Of a stretch of DNA of 64,000 nt, positions 43,468 to 55,800 are shown one piece after another. The notes below the pieces were generated by a model. That model did not search any database, was not told where the DNA came from, and saw nothing but the letters and a program-made list of their open reading frames with translations. The stretch is from Sialis fuliginosa (taxonomy: Eukaryota; Arthropoda; Insecta; Megaloptera; Sialidae). Within the stretch, counting starts at the first letter, position 1. The number at the start of each line of letters is the position of its first letter. Where the stretch lies: contig OY540810.1 of assembly GCA_961205875.1 (NCBI GenBank), positions 19,902,001 through 19,966,000 of the forward strand, in the 5' to 3' direction. Position numbers and translations under genes: made by a program.

Positions 43468-44970
43468 ATCAAATTTTATTTTGACGTTACAAATTAGTAA
43501 CAATTAAATAACATAAACTCCAATACTTTTTTTTGTTGGCGATCGGAAGTGGTTATCCAAGTTTCTATTAAGTTAGTAGTTTGGAGTTTTTTCGAAAAGA
43601 GTTAAAGTAACAACTTTTATTTTGGCGTAACAAATTAGTAACAGTTATGTAACATAAACTCCAATAAATTTTATTGTTGGCAGCCGGAAATGGCTATTCA
43701 AGTTTCTATACATTAAAAAGTCACTCATCTCATGCGAGGCATATAACTCACACGAGTTTTCTTGTTCTTTTAATATATTTATGTTATAATTATTTACTAT
43801 CTATTATGTTATTATAATCGAATAGAATATATTTAACTCGTTGTGGAAACAACAAAACATTTAAAACCTGTTTACCGACACAAATGAATTTAAAATCTCA
43901 CGTGGTACATGATATTTCTGTGGACTGGCACCTCTATAGTTAATAAGTATTTTATTAAATTTAAAAAATTACATATATTTATAAGTACCTACTAATTTAA
44001 ATAATACAAAAGACAAAAAAACTATTTGATTACATATTACTGTCGATTTAAGCCTAACAGATACGCCACTGCTTGCTTGGGATGCTGAGTTAGAGAAAAC
44101 ACGTCTCATACCATTTCCATGTGAAATATTACACCAGACTGTTCAGATGTTTATATATCCTCATTGCTGTCTCAGAGGGCGTGTCCACATACACTAGCCC
44201 GTGCATAGACAATGAGTATGCTTACTCGCTTCATTACATAGTCTATGGTTTCATTATAATCGGCCATTTTCAGTAACTAACCGCATAGGTATTTTTAGGT
44301 TAATAACAAAAATTTTCATACAAATATTCAATTCATAGAGACATGGACTGTGCATTCTACAATATATTGCTATAATGGTTAAAATTTCGTCTAAATAAAG
44401 ACATGCATAGACCTAAAATACGCTTTTTATCGATCTTTTTTTGCAACGTTCGAAATTGCTCCATTCAAGCAATTTTTTTGTTCTTACATACATACGTCTT
44501 TAGATACTTATTTAAGTTCAATATCTTGAAGTGAAAAAAATTGAAAAATTAACAAAAGGATACTTTTGTTAACAAATCACAATCGTTACATATACACTCC
44601 CGCCAAAAGAATTATTACGAACGTCAGACAAAGCAATCTCGGCTTTTTCTTAGAGTACAAAGGTAAAATTATCCGTGGCATATTTTTGTTCGTCTTGATT
44701 ACCTACAAGCAGAACACGTCTACGTGAAAAAGAGAGATAATAACAGTAAAAGCTAACTGTGCGACCTGACAGTACAAATTTCCGAACATTCACGCATTCA
44801 AACCACCCACACTAGCAGAGGCGTGTAACTGTTCTTTTCGATTGCTTGTGGCTTTAAAATGGGATTTTTTTGCGAACTTATGTATGATGCATTCAATGAA
44901 ATTTGATTTTGTGTTGAATATGTTGCACAATGTTTAGATTTTATTTATGTAATCAATCACAGTTTTCAGT
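43468..44970. other. Gene-free DNA with a local duplication
   Basis: A direct repeat of about 125 bp is visible. Both AGTAACAATTAAATAACATAAACTCC (43497) and AGTAACAGTTATGTAACATA (43634) are followed by CTCCAATA and by CGGAA(G/A)TGG. GGCGTGTCCACATACACTAG near 44178 starts a mixed-composition patch with no frame. Nothing else. Confidence 0.4.
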
Positions 44971-45020
44971 TTAACCCATTTGTACCCGTTGTCTCTGAGT
45001 GAGACGAAATTACAAAAATA

Positions 45021-45093
45021 CTACTGGAAAAACGGAGAAACTGTGGTTTATTAGTCACTTAAACTAAAAATATACACCTTAACCACAATAAAA
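45021..45093 (-). repeat. Penelope-like repeat sequence next to the hammerhead
   Basis: CTACTGGAAAAACGGAGAAA, TGTGGTTTATTAGTCACTTA and ACTAAAAATATACACC are shared, inverted, with 60095-60160. They are attached directly to the hammerhead motif. The element body (reverse transcriptase) is not present here. Confidence 0.5.
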
Positions 45094-45152
45094 CAATGTC
45101 ACTCGACACGTGTTTCGACTTCACAAGAAGTCCTCATCAGGAGCCTAACAGT
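45094..45152 (-). ncRNA. Type I hammerhead ribozyme, intact core
   Basis: The minus strand reads CTGATGAG (45140-45133), stem II GACTTC / loop TTGT / GAAGTC (45132-45117), GAAA (45116-45113), then CACGTG and TC (45112-45105), then GAG (45104-45102). GAG pairs with the CTC (45143-45141) just before CTGATGAG to make stem I. All core bases of a hammerhead (CUGAUGA, GAAA, GUC cleavage triplet) are present. Stem III is very short (ACA/TGT), as in the hammerheads of Penelope-like elements, where two copies can act as a dimer. Expected role: self-cleavage of the element's RNA. Confidence 0.82.
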
Positions 45153-45161
45153 TCCAGACTT

Positions 45162-45304
45162 ACTTCTTTTTTATTATTGCTGGAGCATGGCCCTCAAAAA
45201 AAGACTAACAAAAAAAATATATCTATCCTATAGGATAGTTTAGATATATTTTTTTTGTTAGTCTTTTTTTGAGGGCCATGTTCCAGCAATAATAAAAAAG
45301 AAGT
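45162..45304. repeat. Long near-perfect hairpin (about 68-bp stem)
   Basis: ACTTCTTTTTTATTATTGC... on the left is mirrored by ...GCAATAATAAAAAAGAAGT on the right. The inner part, CCCTCAAAAAAAGACTAAC, is mirrored too. The centre is CTATCCTATAGGATAG. Mismatches are few (for example GGAGCATGG against CCATGTTCC). The short minus-strand frame across it is a by-product. It starts 10 bp beyond the hammerhead motif. Confidence 0.85.
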
Positions 45305-45784
45305 AAAAATGCGATTATAACTCAAAATACGATATGGCGGAAAAGTTTTATTTGTATGATGGAAAGATAACGCGATCCTTCCTTTCCCGCAAAGCGTTAG
45401 ACGATGGGCGTTGGTTGAAAAAAGTATATACCTCAAGTTAAACCTATATTATTCGCAATGGGATGGCTCAGGTCGATTTACAGGACTAAGCTGTCAGTAA
45501 ATATTGAGTAGCAATTTTTGGTAAAGAATGGTGGAGGCCCCCTTTTATTCATATGTTCAATATGATAGTGATAAAAGCTTGACATTTACACTTTATTACA
45601 CAACCAGGTAGTCTCGACTTATTGAGAATATTATTATAGAATAGAATATTATATAGAGAATGTGCACGGTACTACCTGAGCATAAAATCGAAGGTGAGAA
45701 ATCATTTTCTTAAAAAAGATGAAAATCAGCGACATGCAATGTACTGCAAACTATGCAAAATTAAATCACGGCGTCAATATATAA
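45305..45784. other. Gene-free DNA
   Basis: Mixed to AT-rich sequence without features. Confidence 0.4.
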
Positions 45785-46611
45785 GACTAGCTGGGCCCAC
45801 GCGGCTTCGCTCGCGTAGACTACGGAATTATTGTTTAGGATTTTTGAAAAATATAGTTTAATTAATTAAGTACAAACACGATTAGTTATTATTGTAATAA
45901 TAATTTATCAATACCTAAATTACCTAACAAAAACGAATCAGAAGAAAAAAGTACAAATAATTTGTGTTCTGTTTAAAAAATGTTAATTATTGAAAACAAA
46001 ATAAACACAAACGATCAGCCGAGGGACTCCGAATATCTACCGAGCGTACGCGAATCCAGTCTGATGTACTCGCTTCGATGCGGCACGACACCATACATTT
46101 AAGATATTATCTTTATAAATATATTTTAAGATATTTTCTAAACTATACGACCAAATTGGATGCTGTAAATGGCAAACTATATCTACATTAAGTACTTATG
46201 ACGATGAAATCATTTATTTCGATAAGGATTAATGTTTTGCAGGTCATAAGTCCATGTAAACAAAACCCAAATATTTTATGTTTTTTTTGTAACATAAAAG
46301 CAGTCATTGTGGCTTAAATATAAAAGTTAGACATATCGTGTCGCTGACTTAATTGTAGAACTTTTGATTCTACACAATTCTTTAATACATTATTTTGTTC
46401 TATATTGAACGGTTTAGGCAACGTATTACAAAACAGCGCGCCGACGGCAAAATTTTTTCCGACTTGATTTACTATTATCGTCACTGCTTTGTTGTTATGT
46501 TACCTAACGTAAAAAAATATAGCCTATAACCTGGCCAGAGAACGTACCTATGAATTAAAAAAAAAACTCGTAAATCGGATAAGTGGTTCTCGAGTGATAA
46601 GGTAACTAACG

Positions 46612-46665
<54 letters not shown>

Positions 46666-46694
46666 GAGACGTTGAGCTTTATATATATTAAGGA
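45785..46694. mobile_element. LINE/SINE-like unit with GACA microsatellite
   Basis: Opens with ACTAGCTGGGCCCACGCGGC then TTCGCTCGCG. It closes with a long GACA run, GTTGAGCTTTATATATATTA and AGGA. 'Tag-ctg-cc-c-gc-cttcgc-tcgcg' openings and GACAG runs before TTATATATA-tails are widespread in insect non-LTR/SINE families. The interior has no open frame, so this is a non-autonomous or decayed copy. Confidence 0.5.
46612..46664 (+). repeat. (GACA)n microsatellite, about 13 units
   Basis: An uninterrupted GACA tetranucleotide run, part of the retroelement-like tail. Confidence 0.9.
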
Positions 46695-47944
46695 TGCAGT
46701 GTGTCATTATACGTTTAGAAAAACAATGTTTTATTAAGCAAACATAGTTTTGTATTATTTTATAAATAAAATAATGTTTTAAATGAATCTCGTGTTTTTC
46801 TCAATAATTCTAGTATATTTCCATTGTCCCTGGACGGGGCACGCATTTTTTCAAGTGTGCGATAAATATTACTATTGTATTTTTATTAGTATTTAATTAA
46901 CAGGTTTTAAATTATTTTTTTTTAGAGATGCGGGTATAAATTAATCACATTTTTAACTAAACGTTTTTTTGCAGTGTTACAAATTTAAATGACAGTTGTA
47001 TGGTTTATTAATGATTAGGCACAAGTAGAAATCAGCAATTTTAGATCAATCACTATTATTTTAGAACATGGTGTACAGTGTACAATTTTAAGACGATTTA
47101 AATTTTGAGAACATAATATTGAATAGTTATACTAACGATTTATGCAATAAAAAATTGATTTTTTGAACCGTCTAATGTGATTTTCCCCCTTAACATGATC
47201 TATATAAAATTATGTATAATGTTGATTATATTAATATCAGTAGAATTATTTTGTTATTATTTAAATTAGGATAGCAACTGTTTTATTAAGAGGGTTTGAT
47301 ACTTAATTTTATTTTCATTGTCAGGTTTAGTTATATTTTATTTATCACTGATTTGTTAATAAAAAAAATTCGGAATTATAATGGAATAAGTAAATAAAAT
47401 TAGTAAAATATTGAACATTATAAAAAGAAAAAGTTATTAAAAATATATATTTTATTATATATTTATTTTAATTATTATTATTTAATTATTTTGTATGATT
47501 ACACAGGAAATTATTATTACCCAAATGTTTTATAATTTATAATAATTTTAAAGATATAGGCAATAATTATACAAATAAATGTATTTTTGACATAGCGACC
47601 CATTTAATTTGACTTGACTTTGGTTAATTAATTAATTTACATATGTCCGGTTTCACAGACGATAAATATCTAACTGTTAGATGTTACAATGATATAATTC
47701 ACTGATAGTTATAGTTATATCTTCTGAAGAGAGAGATATATAGGTTTTATTATTTTCAGGAATGAATGCATTCAGTTTCTGTCTGATTATATAAAATACG
47801 TGTATTTTAAATTTTAACCCACACAAAATTTCTGATACATACAAAATCTTCATACGTAGACGCACTTTTCAGCATATATAATTAAATTAACCGGAATTTA
47901 TTCGAATCAAGATTTCAGTAACAACAAATCTTGTATTGCTTTAC
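46695..47944. other. Very AT-rich gene-free DNA
   Basis: Dominated by ATTATTATTT and TTTATAAT strings. No gene or repeat end was recognised. Confidence 0.5.
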
Positions 47945-48205
47945 ATTTAAATGGAAATCCCCAATTTTTACTTACGCTACTGGGCCATGCGCACAAATAA
48001 AAAACGTAAAATGGTCACCAGAATAAAATCCTCTTATACCGGCATTATATGGGGGTGGAAGGACGCACGAGGGTTACCTTATACGAAACTTTTTGTTAGT
48101 GTTACCCGTTCTCACATTCTCACCCCCTCCTTTTACCTCTTTCCATTCGATCAAACTGGGCCATACAATTTACTGGCTAGGGATGCCCAGGAGATGGAAT
48201 TATAA
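47945..48205. promoter_or_regulatory. Mixed-composition unique segment with an 84-codon frame
   Basis: The frame from 47951 encodes MEIPNFYLRYWAMRTNKK and continues without any family signature I know. No splice-supported partner exons are apparent. The DNA contains GGGCCATGCGCACAAATAAA and GGGTTACCTTATACG and is not repeated in the window. It could be a small lineage-specific gene or an island; the second is likelier. Confidence 0.15.
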
Positions 48206-50329
48206 TTGTATTTTATTTTTTTATAGAAATCAAAATTGAAATGGTAAATGAAAAAAGTCACATATAGGATGTCTTTAAAATAATGCCGGTATTTTTCATT
48301 TTTTAAAGAATGTATACATATAATCATCTTTTTGCAATTTAACATTTATTTATTTTTAAAATTGTTAAAAAATATATTTTTTTAAATCCCAACAAAATTT
48401 ACGGCGAATAAGATCCTGTAAAAAGATATCCATTTACAAAATTGAGATGACCTCGATATGACATCCAGACCTCCAAAAATAATTTTAATATCTCCTTTTA
48501 AACACGTCAACTTTGTTTGAAAATTTTTGTTTTTATAATATTAGATGTGGGGATTAAAATAGAATACTCTGTATATTTCAAATATTGTATTCTGAATATT
48601 TTAACACATAATACATTTATACAATATAAGATAATAATGTTTATAATTTTGAGAAATGAGTATGTATTAAAATTTATAATTAATTACCTATTTTATTATT
48701 TTAATCTGTATTTGAGCCATATAAATATGTGAGTTTGAATATAATTAATTGAAATTTTAATCAATAAGCATAATACTAAAGAACCATACTGTATATATGT
48801 ATATTTTTATTAATGCTTTAACAGAGTCAGCCCGTACCCACGTTTGACCTTTTTTGAACTTCAAGCTCACTGTAATTCATAATTTATGTAAAATAATAAA
48901 GTTTTCATCCATAAATATTACGGTTTAATATTTTCATTCGTATATTATGTAGGGACGTTTTTCTACTGACTTCTGTATTATCTTTGTATTATTTAATAAT
49001 TAATTTTGAAACTTTTGCTTTACTAAAAATTTTAAATTAAATTAAAAATATATACAACGAAAAGACGATTTTAAGCTATATGTGAATTAATTCTAAAAGT
49101 TAATAATTATAATTGCATTATAATACAATTATATGTTCATTTAAAGTCCAGTTTATTAACATTAGGAAAAATTTCAAAATTTTGTACACACTTTTATTCA
49201 ATATTTATAAATAAAGTGCAAAAATTCGACCAAATATTTTTTGTCGAATTTTAAAGTATAATATTAGTTATTTACTGGTTTCTTTTTAAAGTACGTGTTA
49301 TTCAAAATACTGGGTATGTATTTGAACTGTAAACTTGTATGTTTGTTTGTAGACGAAACGAAAATAGGTTTAGGTTAGTCTCGTCTCGTCTGTATTTATA
49401 ATAAAAGGTTTCACGGTCTCGTTCGAATTTTCTTATTTTCTTAAGAGAGAAGAAATCAACAAATGGCCCCACTCTTTGCATGTAACGCATAATTATTTAG
49501 ATTTTCAAATCTGCGAACTAAAACCAAATCTGACCACTCGTTCAAAAATTACGACCATTTTTCTCCAAAATTTTGACAAAATTAAAACTTTGAAAAACTG
49601 TATATCGAAAACAGTTTGTGATAAAAACCCGTAGTTAAAAAAACATTTTCTATATAAAAATCACATTTCGCTAAAAAAAATTATTGAAATTTTTTAGATA
49701 GTATAGATTAACTCCAATTAAATTATAAATAATTCAAGAAATAATTACAGCCAATAAAGAGTGCTAACAATTAAAAGAAATAAAGGTCATATAATGATGA
49801 AAAAAATCTTCACAAAAAAGGTATTTTATAATTTTTCATACATCCTATAATTTTTGCGAAGACTCGATGCAAAAATTATGACTAAAATAATTTTAATTAA
49901 TGAGGTATTAAATTTTCACAGTAACTAGATATACATATGTATAATTACTGAAAATCCCCTAGCAACGTATGACTCCCAACAACAGCCTCATTGAAGGGCC
50001 CAACATTAAGTAATACAAAAATTTTCTTAACATACTGTATATAAAAACTAAATGTAAGTGTATACGAAAATACAACTCTCTTGAAATTTTTTATTAGTAT
50101 AGTGAAACTATGTATTTTTAGTTAAATGTAATTAAACACATATCTAAACGTTAAAATCAGTAGGATATTATGAAGTTGAAAATTACTAAAAGCTTAAGAG
50201 ATATTAATGTATACTAAATTTCATCTCATAATCTTCTTTTAAACAGTAATTAGTACACAATACATATACAAAACACGAAATAATAAAATCAACTTGTAAT
50301 AATCTTTGCAGTCCATTTATTCTACGATA
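48206..50329. other. AT-rich gene-free DNA
   Basis: About 49345-49430 holds a CGAGA-family fragment (GTCTCGTCTCGTCTG, CACGGTCTCGTTCG). Everything else is A/T-rich without gene signals. Confidence 0.45.
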
Positions 50330-50670
50330 AGATAATGAAAGAGTTATCAACCGGCACCATACATCCCTGCATTTGATTCTAACCTTCACTACCCCCAACC
50401 CTCTAACCTAATCCCAACAGTGGGTCCTTTGTACGCACGCATTTACATCCTGGTAGAAGGAAGCCGCCGTTCACGGATCGCTATCTTAAAATTAGGTTTC
50501 AAGACAAACTCCTTACAATGTGTTTTTTTTGTCTCTCCTCTTTCTCTTTCCCGATGTTTCTGGGATAATGCCGTGCAATATGGTCGGATAATGCTATCTG
50601 ATTCCTGAGGAATTGAAACACATAACTATGTATGTAGGTTTGTTTTAAAGGAAACTCAAGGTCGCGCTTG
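50330..50670. promoter_or_regulatory. Mixed-composition unique island
   Basis: Contains CAACCGGCACCATACATCCC, CCCCCAACCCTCTAACC, GGAAGCCGCCGTTCACGG and AATGCCGTGCAATATGG. CTAATCCC is a Bicoid/Otd-type word on the plus strand. Overlapping short frames show no domain. A regulatory role is inference. Confidence 0.2.
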
Positions 50671-52789
50671 CGAGATATGCGCGTGGTTTTTTTTACGTTT
50701 GTGTTTCCGATTTGTTGATCAGGATTCTTATAATATTGGTTATTTCCATATATTCTTAGGGATTTAAAAAAAATATTTATATTTACCTATATTCAGTGGG
50801 CCTTCTGTCATCTTTTAGAAAGGTAAATTTTAAGTAACATCCACTTAAAAGTTTTTAAACATTCGAATGTCATTTTTATAATGTTCTAAAAAATTGTTAT
50901 GTTTGCCTTTAAGATATTTCTTTAAGGAGCAAAATAAATGATAGGTACTCTAAATAGAAAAGTAAATTGTTTAGTAGGTATTGCAATATTTTTTGCAGGT
51001 TTATAAAAAACATGAGGTCACTATATCGGTTTTTAAAATCACGATCTAATGCGCAAAAAGAAGCAATTTTCTTATGTTCGGCACAATAATTTTACGCATT
51101 CAATATATTTTCAATTATTATGAGGCAGAAATAGTTACCTCGATTGAAAAAATATGTTTGATCTAAAGCTGTATTTGTAGCAATTTTCCTTCTCGGGCAA
51201 AAGCTATCAGCGAGGTATTAAATATAAATGGCAACCAACTAATAACTGGTATGGTTTATAAGAAAGACTTCGACACATACGCATTAAGTAGAAATCAGCG
51301 ATTTAAAAGCAATGGCTATATGTGTACCTCATAACGTTATTTACCATTTATTACCACTGCTCTAAAATCTCAAACAAAATTCATTAACATCTCACAGAAA
51401 GCGTTAGTTTAGCTACTCGACATTAGTAACTATAAATAAAGTGAGACAATCTTCCCTTATTTGTATTTGTTTTCTATTTATATATGCCATCGTGACTAAT
51501 TACACGTTGCTTAGATTGGCAATAATTAATTTGATCATGTTCGGTTGAACTGCATCTATAATATCTCATACTACAAGCATTAACGAAGGTAAAATTGTGC
51601 GTAATTTCTCTTACTAGTACATGTACAAAAAAGTCTAAATGTCAAGAAAAGAAATGCGACAACATGGACAACAGCCTGGAAACCAAGTTTATATGGACAA
51701 CGCGACAATCACGAAAACCTACAAAATTCAACTATAGGTCTTTGGAAAAAAAACTGGCAGACATTTGAAGTTGAATTTTATTTTTACTGACTAGTTTTTT
51801 AACTGTTTCTGAACAATACCTAGGTATTACTGGGATAAAAATATCAAAATGACAAAAAAAAGATCATATAAAGCTCAATTAAAATTCTGAAGATATTAAT
51901 ACATTATAGCATTGCGATTGCGAGCGTAATCCCTATACTCGCAATGTTTTTATTGATTTTATTTTGACGAATAAAACAGATGGTGAATCATTTCAGGATT
52001 TTAAATGGAGTTTCTTATACTCATTTTTGAGTTATTTACATCATTCGGGCTTACTCTTGATTTTTGTTTTAATATTCTGAGAAATTTTACAAATCGCGCA
52101 ATATTTCTTTTTTTCTATTATATAGCGAACTTTGTTGCTTAACGAGAAATATTACATAAATATCAAACTTACTAAAAATACTGAAAGATTATCCTACAAG
52201 ACCATCTCTTGTTTATTCATGTGCATCTTCTATCTAGTTTAGCACACATTTACATATGTAAAGAAACGTTTTGTACACTTCAATGCAAATCGTATGATTC
52301 TGATCGCATGTATTCGAGTTTATTCGTTTATTGTATCATCTCAGGACACAAAATACCGATTTGAAATCATTGCATTTCCTATACAAGTGTACATACATTT
52401 ACTTGTTACTTTGAAATATATGTAAATAAAGTTTATAGTTAAATTCAACTTTATTGAAAATAAAAATGTTAATACAGCGTTTCCCAAACTATGGATCGTT
52501 AGCTCATTTTTAATAGGATGCGAAAAGTTGTGATTTATACAATGAATGGTCTATTTACATTGAGACAAGAAAATATCTCGAACACCAAGATCTTTCATGC
52601 AAAATGTTTGGTACAAAATCGTCAAAGTTAGAGGGGGGGAAAATCAATAGAAGTAAAATTTTTGACCTTGAGTGAAGATTGTATCATTTTGATATCAACT
52701 TAATTTTTTTTAGTGGAAAACTATTTTTTTTAAATATTCGTATTTTACAGAAAAAAAAACAACTTTTGTCTAAACCCGCTAGTATTAAA
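50671..52789. other. AT-rich gene-free DNA
   Basis: A TGTTTCCCAAACTATGG-like word at about 52478 recalls a hAT terminus (CAG(T)GTTTCCCAAACT), but I find no partner end. A patch at about 51440-51560 has ATTACACGTTGC and GGCAATAATTAATTTGATC without a frame. No gene. Confidence 0.4.
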
Positions 52790-53122
52790 ACCAGTGACGT
52801 CACTAAGAGGGAGCGGTCCATCCCGGGTGACACCTGTGTAATATGTTAAAAAATAAATCCTATTTACCTTATTGTTTTAGTTATTTTAAGCTTTAGGGGG
52901 TAAAATGTGTAAAAAAGTGTTTTTTGGTCAAATCTATAAGGGGTGTAATAACTACCAAATTTATTTAAAAAAATAGATATTTTTTCTGTCGTAAAAAAAT
53001 ATCAAAGGTGACTCTTGTTTAATGTGTAAAAAATAAAACCTATTGATTTTTTTGGCGGGGGGTGGGGTGGGTTGACTATCGATTTCCGCCCTGAGTGTAC
53101 CCCCCCTTGCGACGTTACACAT
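52790..53122. mobile_element. TIR element with (C)AGTGACGTCACTAAGAGGG end
   Basis: The left end, CCAGTGACGTCACTAAGAGG, continues to GGTCCATCCCGGGTGACACC. The right end, GCCCTGAGTGTACCCCCCC, then TTGCGACGTTACACA, is a decayed inverse. GGTGAC...TGTGTAATATGTTAAAAAAT recurs near 53008 as an internal duplication (GGTGACTCTTGTTTAATGTG). Non-coding. Confidence 0.45.
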
Positions 53123-53429
53123 AATATAGATTGAAAATTACTTGAAAGTTATATCTATATTATAGTTCTTTTTCTATTTTTGGCGTTTGTATTATTGTTA
53201 CAACTAGTATAACTAACAAAATACGGAAGTCAGATACGACAAAGAAGTCAAAATTTACAACCAACTGTCAAGCAGCATATATAGATCTTACAAGCTCATA
53301 CCATATTTACAGCTACGTAAATACTTTATGTGAAAATAAACTCTGTAATCTTTTTACTACTCATTTAACAGCACCATTCATACATATATCTTTTTTAATT
53401 ATCCCACATTAGCAACCCGTTACATAAGA

Positions 53430-53670
53430 ATTATCCCGTTGAAGGTTTTGTGCGACCGAAAAGTTAGAGAACAATTTAAATACTACAATCTAATTTGTGT
53501 GGACCTTGCCAGAGAGAATGCAAACTGGGGAGCAGGCCGAAGGGTAAGAGGGAGGGGGGGGAGAGGTGAAACAGTTTGTGGCGTCAATACGGTACCGTGA
53601 ATGCTAGGACCTGTACCGGATGCAAAAAAGAAATAACTAAAGCTAGTTGGGTTCCGGTAAATTGATACAG
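53430..53670. promoter_or_regulatory. Mixed-composition unique island
   Basis: Contains AACTGGGGAGCAGGCCGAAG, GAGGGAGGGGGGGGAGAGG, GTGGCGTCAATACGGTACCG and ACCTGTACCGGATGC. The purine-rich G tract could form a quadruplex. No frame or repeat match. Confidence 0.2.
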
Positions 53671-54049
53671 TAGATATTTCTGTAATCTTAAATGGTATTT
53701 TACTGCTTTGTGGGTTGTGATTGGAATTTTGATTGGATTGTTACATATTTTGCTGTAATATATATAGGGTGGGTCATTTTAATCAATCCACTCATATATC
53801 TCAGAACTTTGAAATCATAGGAAAATATATTTCGGGCAAAAGTTGGGGGCATGATGGCAATAATAAAATTATTTTTGGTGGAGGTCATATTCGTTTTTTT
53901 TTTAATAGAAGACCTTATTTTTTATTTAAAAGTCGGTTCTTCATTTCTCAAAAAAATTTGAAATTTTTCAACTTTCAAAATAGTGGTTACATCAATAAAT
54001 TACTATAAATATACATAAATTTTACTAAACCATTGGAAAACTATTGGAA

Positions 54050-54259
54050 ATATTCAAAAATTGTAAAATTTTAAAATTCAAAAATTGATAAAAGTTATAA
54101 CATTTGTTTCCGGTTAATTAATTACTTAAAAAAATTTATGCCCCATTTATTTTATTCTATCACTTATTAATATGTCAGATTTTTTTTTTAAATTAGAATC
54201 ACTTGCACTGTTCACTCTTAGTATTACGTATAAGAAAGTTCCGTGGCTTCCATGGCAGA
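54050..54259 (+). mobile_element. Fragment of the 41736-type MITE
   Basis: The right half of the element only: TGTTTCCGGTTAATTA, CACTCTTAGTATTACGTATA, AAGTTCCGTGGCTTCCATGG, CAGA. It matches 57290-57479. Confidence 0.5.
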
Positions 54260-54393
54260 TATTTAAATAAATGTTTCGATACATCATACATTACAAAATT
54301 ACAATCACAATTTATTCCATTTAACGAAATATAGAATTATATTTTGAGTTTTTAGTTTCAATAATTATTATTGTAGGCATTAAATTTTTTTTT

Positions 54394-54407
54394 GGGGGGG
54401 GGGGGGG
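54394..54407 (+). repeat. G14 homopolymer
   Basis: Fourteen consecutive G after a T run, preceding TAGCCTGAAAT. This resembles the G13 tract at 4373, which follows an AACTAGCCTGAGG word. Confidence 0.85.
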
Positions 54408-54479
54408 TAGCCTGAAATAAATCAATTGCATTTAAAATGTGAATCCCTCTAAAAAAAATCACGTTTAACCCGCGTAAAA

Positions 54480-54790
54480 ATTAGGATCGAAAATAATATG
54501 CATATTTTCATAACAGCCCGAACCGTAGAGACAGTTCGATCGTCTCGTATGGCCAGGGGTGGGTCAAGGGGTTGCAGCGACACCGGGCGTCCGTCACACG
54601 TGTACTCGTACAACAACGGCAACGCCAATTAAATGGAAATCACGGCTCGCATTTGCATATGCTCGCGCGGGACCTCGAGACTAAAACACCCGCGATTTGT
54701 ATGCGGGGTCAATATTGAACCCTCTGCTGCGAAAAACTGCACAGGACCGGTGCCAGGGATCACAGGTCACCACGTGCTTGGACTGGACTA
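54480..54790. promoter_or_regulatory. GC-rich island with POU octamer and homeodomain-type word
   Basis: One of the clearest islands in the window. It has GCAGCGACACCGGGCGTCCG, CAACAACGGCAACGCCAATT followed by AAATG, an ATTTGCAT octamer (54651-54658), then GCTCGCGCGGGACCTCGAG and CAGGACCGGTGCCAGGG. No open frame over 60 codons crosses it, so it is unlikely to be coding. CAATTAAATG plus an octamer is what many developmental enhancers look like, but binding cannot be shown from sequence. Confidence 0.32.
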
Positions 54791-55800
54791 ATGATTATTA
54801 GATATAGGTTTATCCAGGCTTCTTAAAAATTATTTAAATATTTTTAATAGTTGTTGGTCATACATATTTTAGGTTAACGTTGGGGGAATATTATTATCTT
54901 TATTCTATGGTTATTGATCGTTAAAAAACTTTTTACGGAAGTAATTGATTTTTGATGTATTAACCCGTAAAGCAAAATCGTACATAGGTTAGATTGTATT
55001 TGTCAAATGTGACGCTTATTGAGACTTTTGTTCCACTTCGGTGAGTGGATGCATGTGTTCGATCTATACTTACTAATATTGTCTACAGTCGAAATTCGAC
55101 AAATATTTTACCTGCTATATATATTTAACCTGCTTTTACAACAAAAATTTCCAAATAAAAACACTGCAATTGAATGCGAATTGAAATCTCTATACATATT
55201 CTCTACGCTTGACAGAAACCCAAAACTATTTTTTTTTGCCACTTGGTGGCGCTAGGAGTTTGCTATGCTGTTGAATGAGGCAAGGGAAAATAAACAAACA
55301 GTGAGAGGGGAAATTATGTGTTAATGGGAACATACACACATCTATGGCACAGTACCTTTCAAAAACTACTGGTCCGATTTTTATGAAATCTGTAAGGTAA
55401 GAACGAATTCCTTGTAAACTCAGACATACTATAGGGTATAGGATATATGTGATCACGGTTTGTGTTAAACAGTGAACAAATTAGATGCGTATGTAAATAA
55501 ATGAGGCCCGCGGACCTTTTAACCCATACTCCGGCGAAAATTATTTGGATATTTTGTAGAGTTGCATTGGTTCTACATAAAAGTCTCTGAGACTATTTAT
55601 CTAACATTAATATTTAAGTCGCTGAAAATGTTTTCAGATTTAAATAGTACATTTATCACGGATCATTTAAATGAGAGAAACAAATGCAGAAGAGATGTTA
55701 TACATCATATTGCAAGTGCCAGAAACTTAACAATTTAAAAAAAAATTAACGTTATTTTCTGTAATTTATGTTCTGTTCATTTTTTAATATCTTATCAGTT
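54791..55800. other. Gene-free DNA with a LINE-like tail near 55345-55445
   Basis: The tail reads AAAAACTACTGGTCCGATTT, TTATGAAATCTGTAAGGTAA and ACTATAGGGTATA, related to 34955-35060. The frames at 55019 and 55226 lack domains. Confidence 0.4.

Noticed and set aside
46612-46664. GACA run as a CRISPR-like or functional array
   Set aside because: It is a plain tetranucleotide microsatellite with no spacers, inside a retroelement-like tail.
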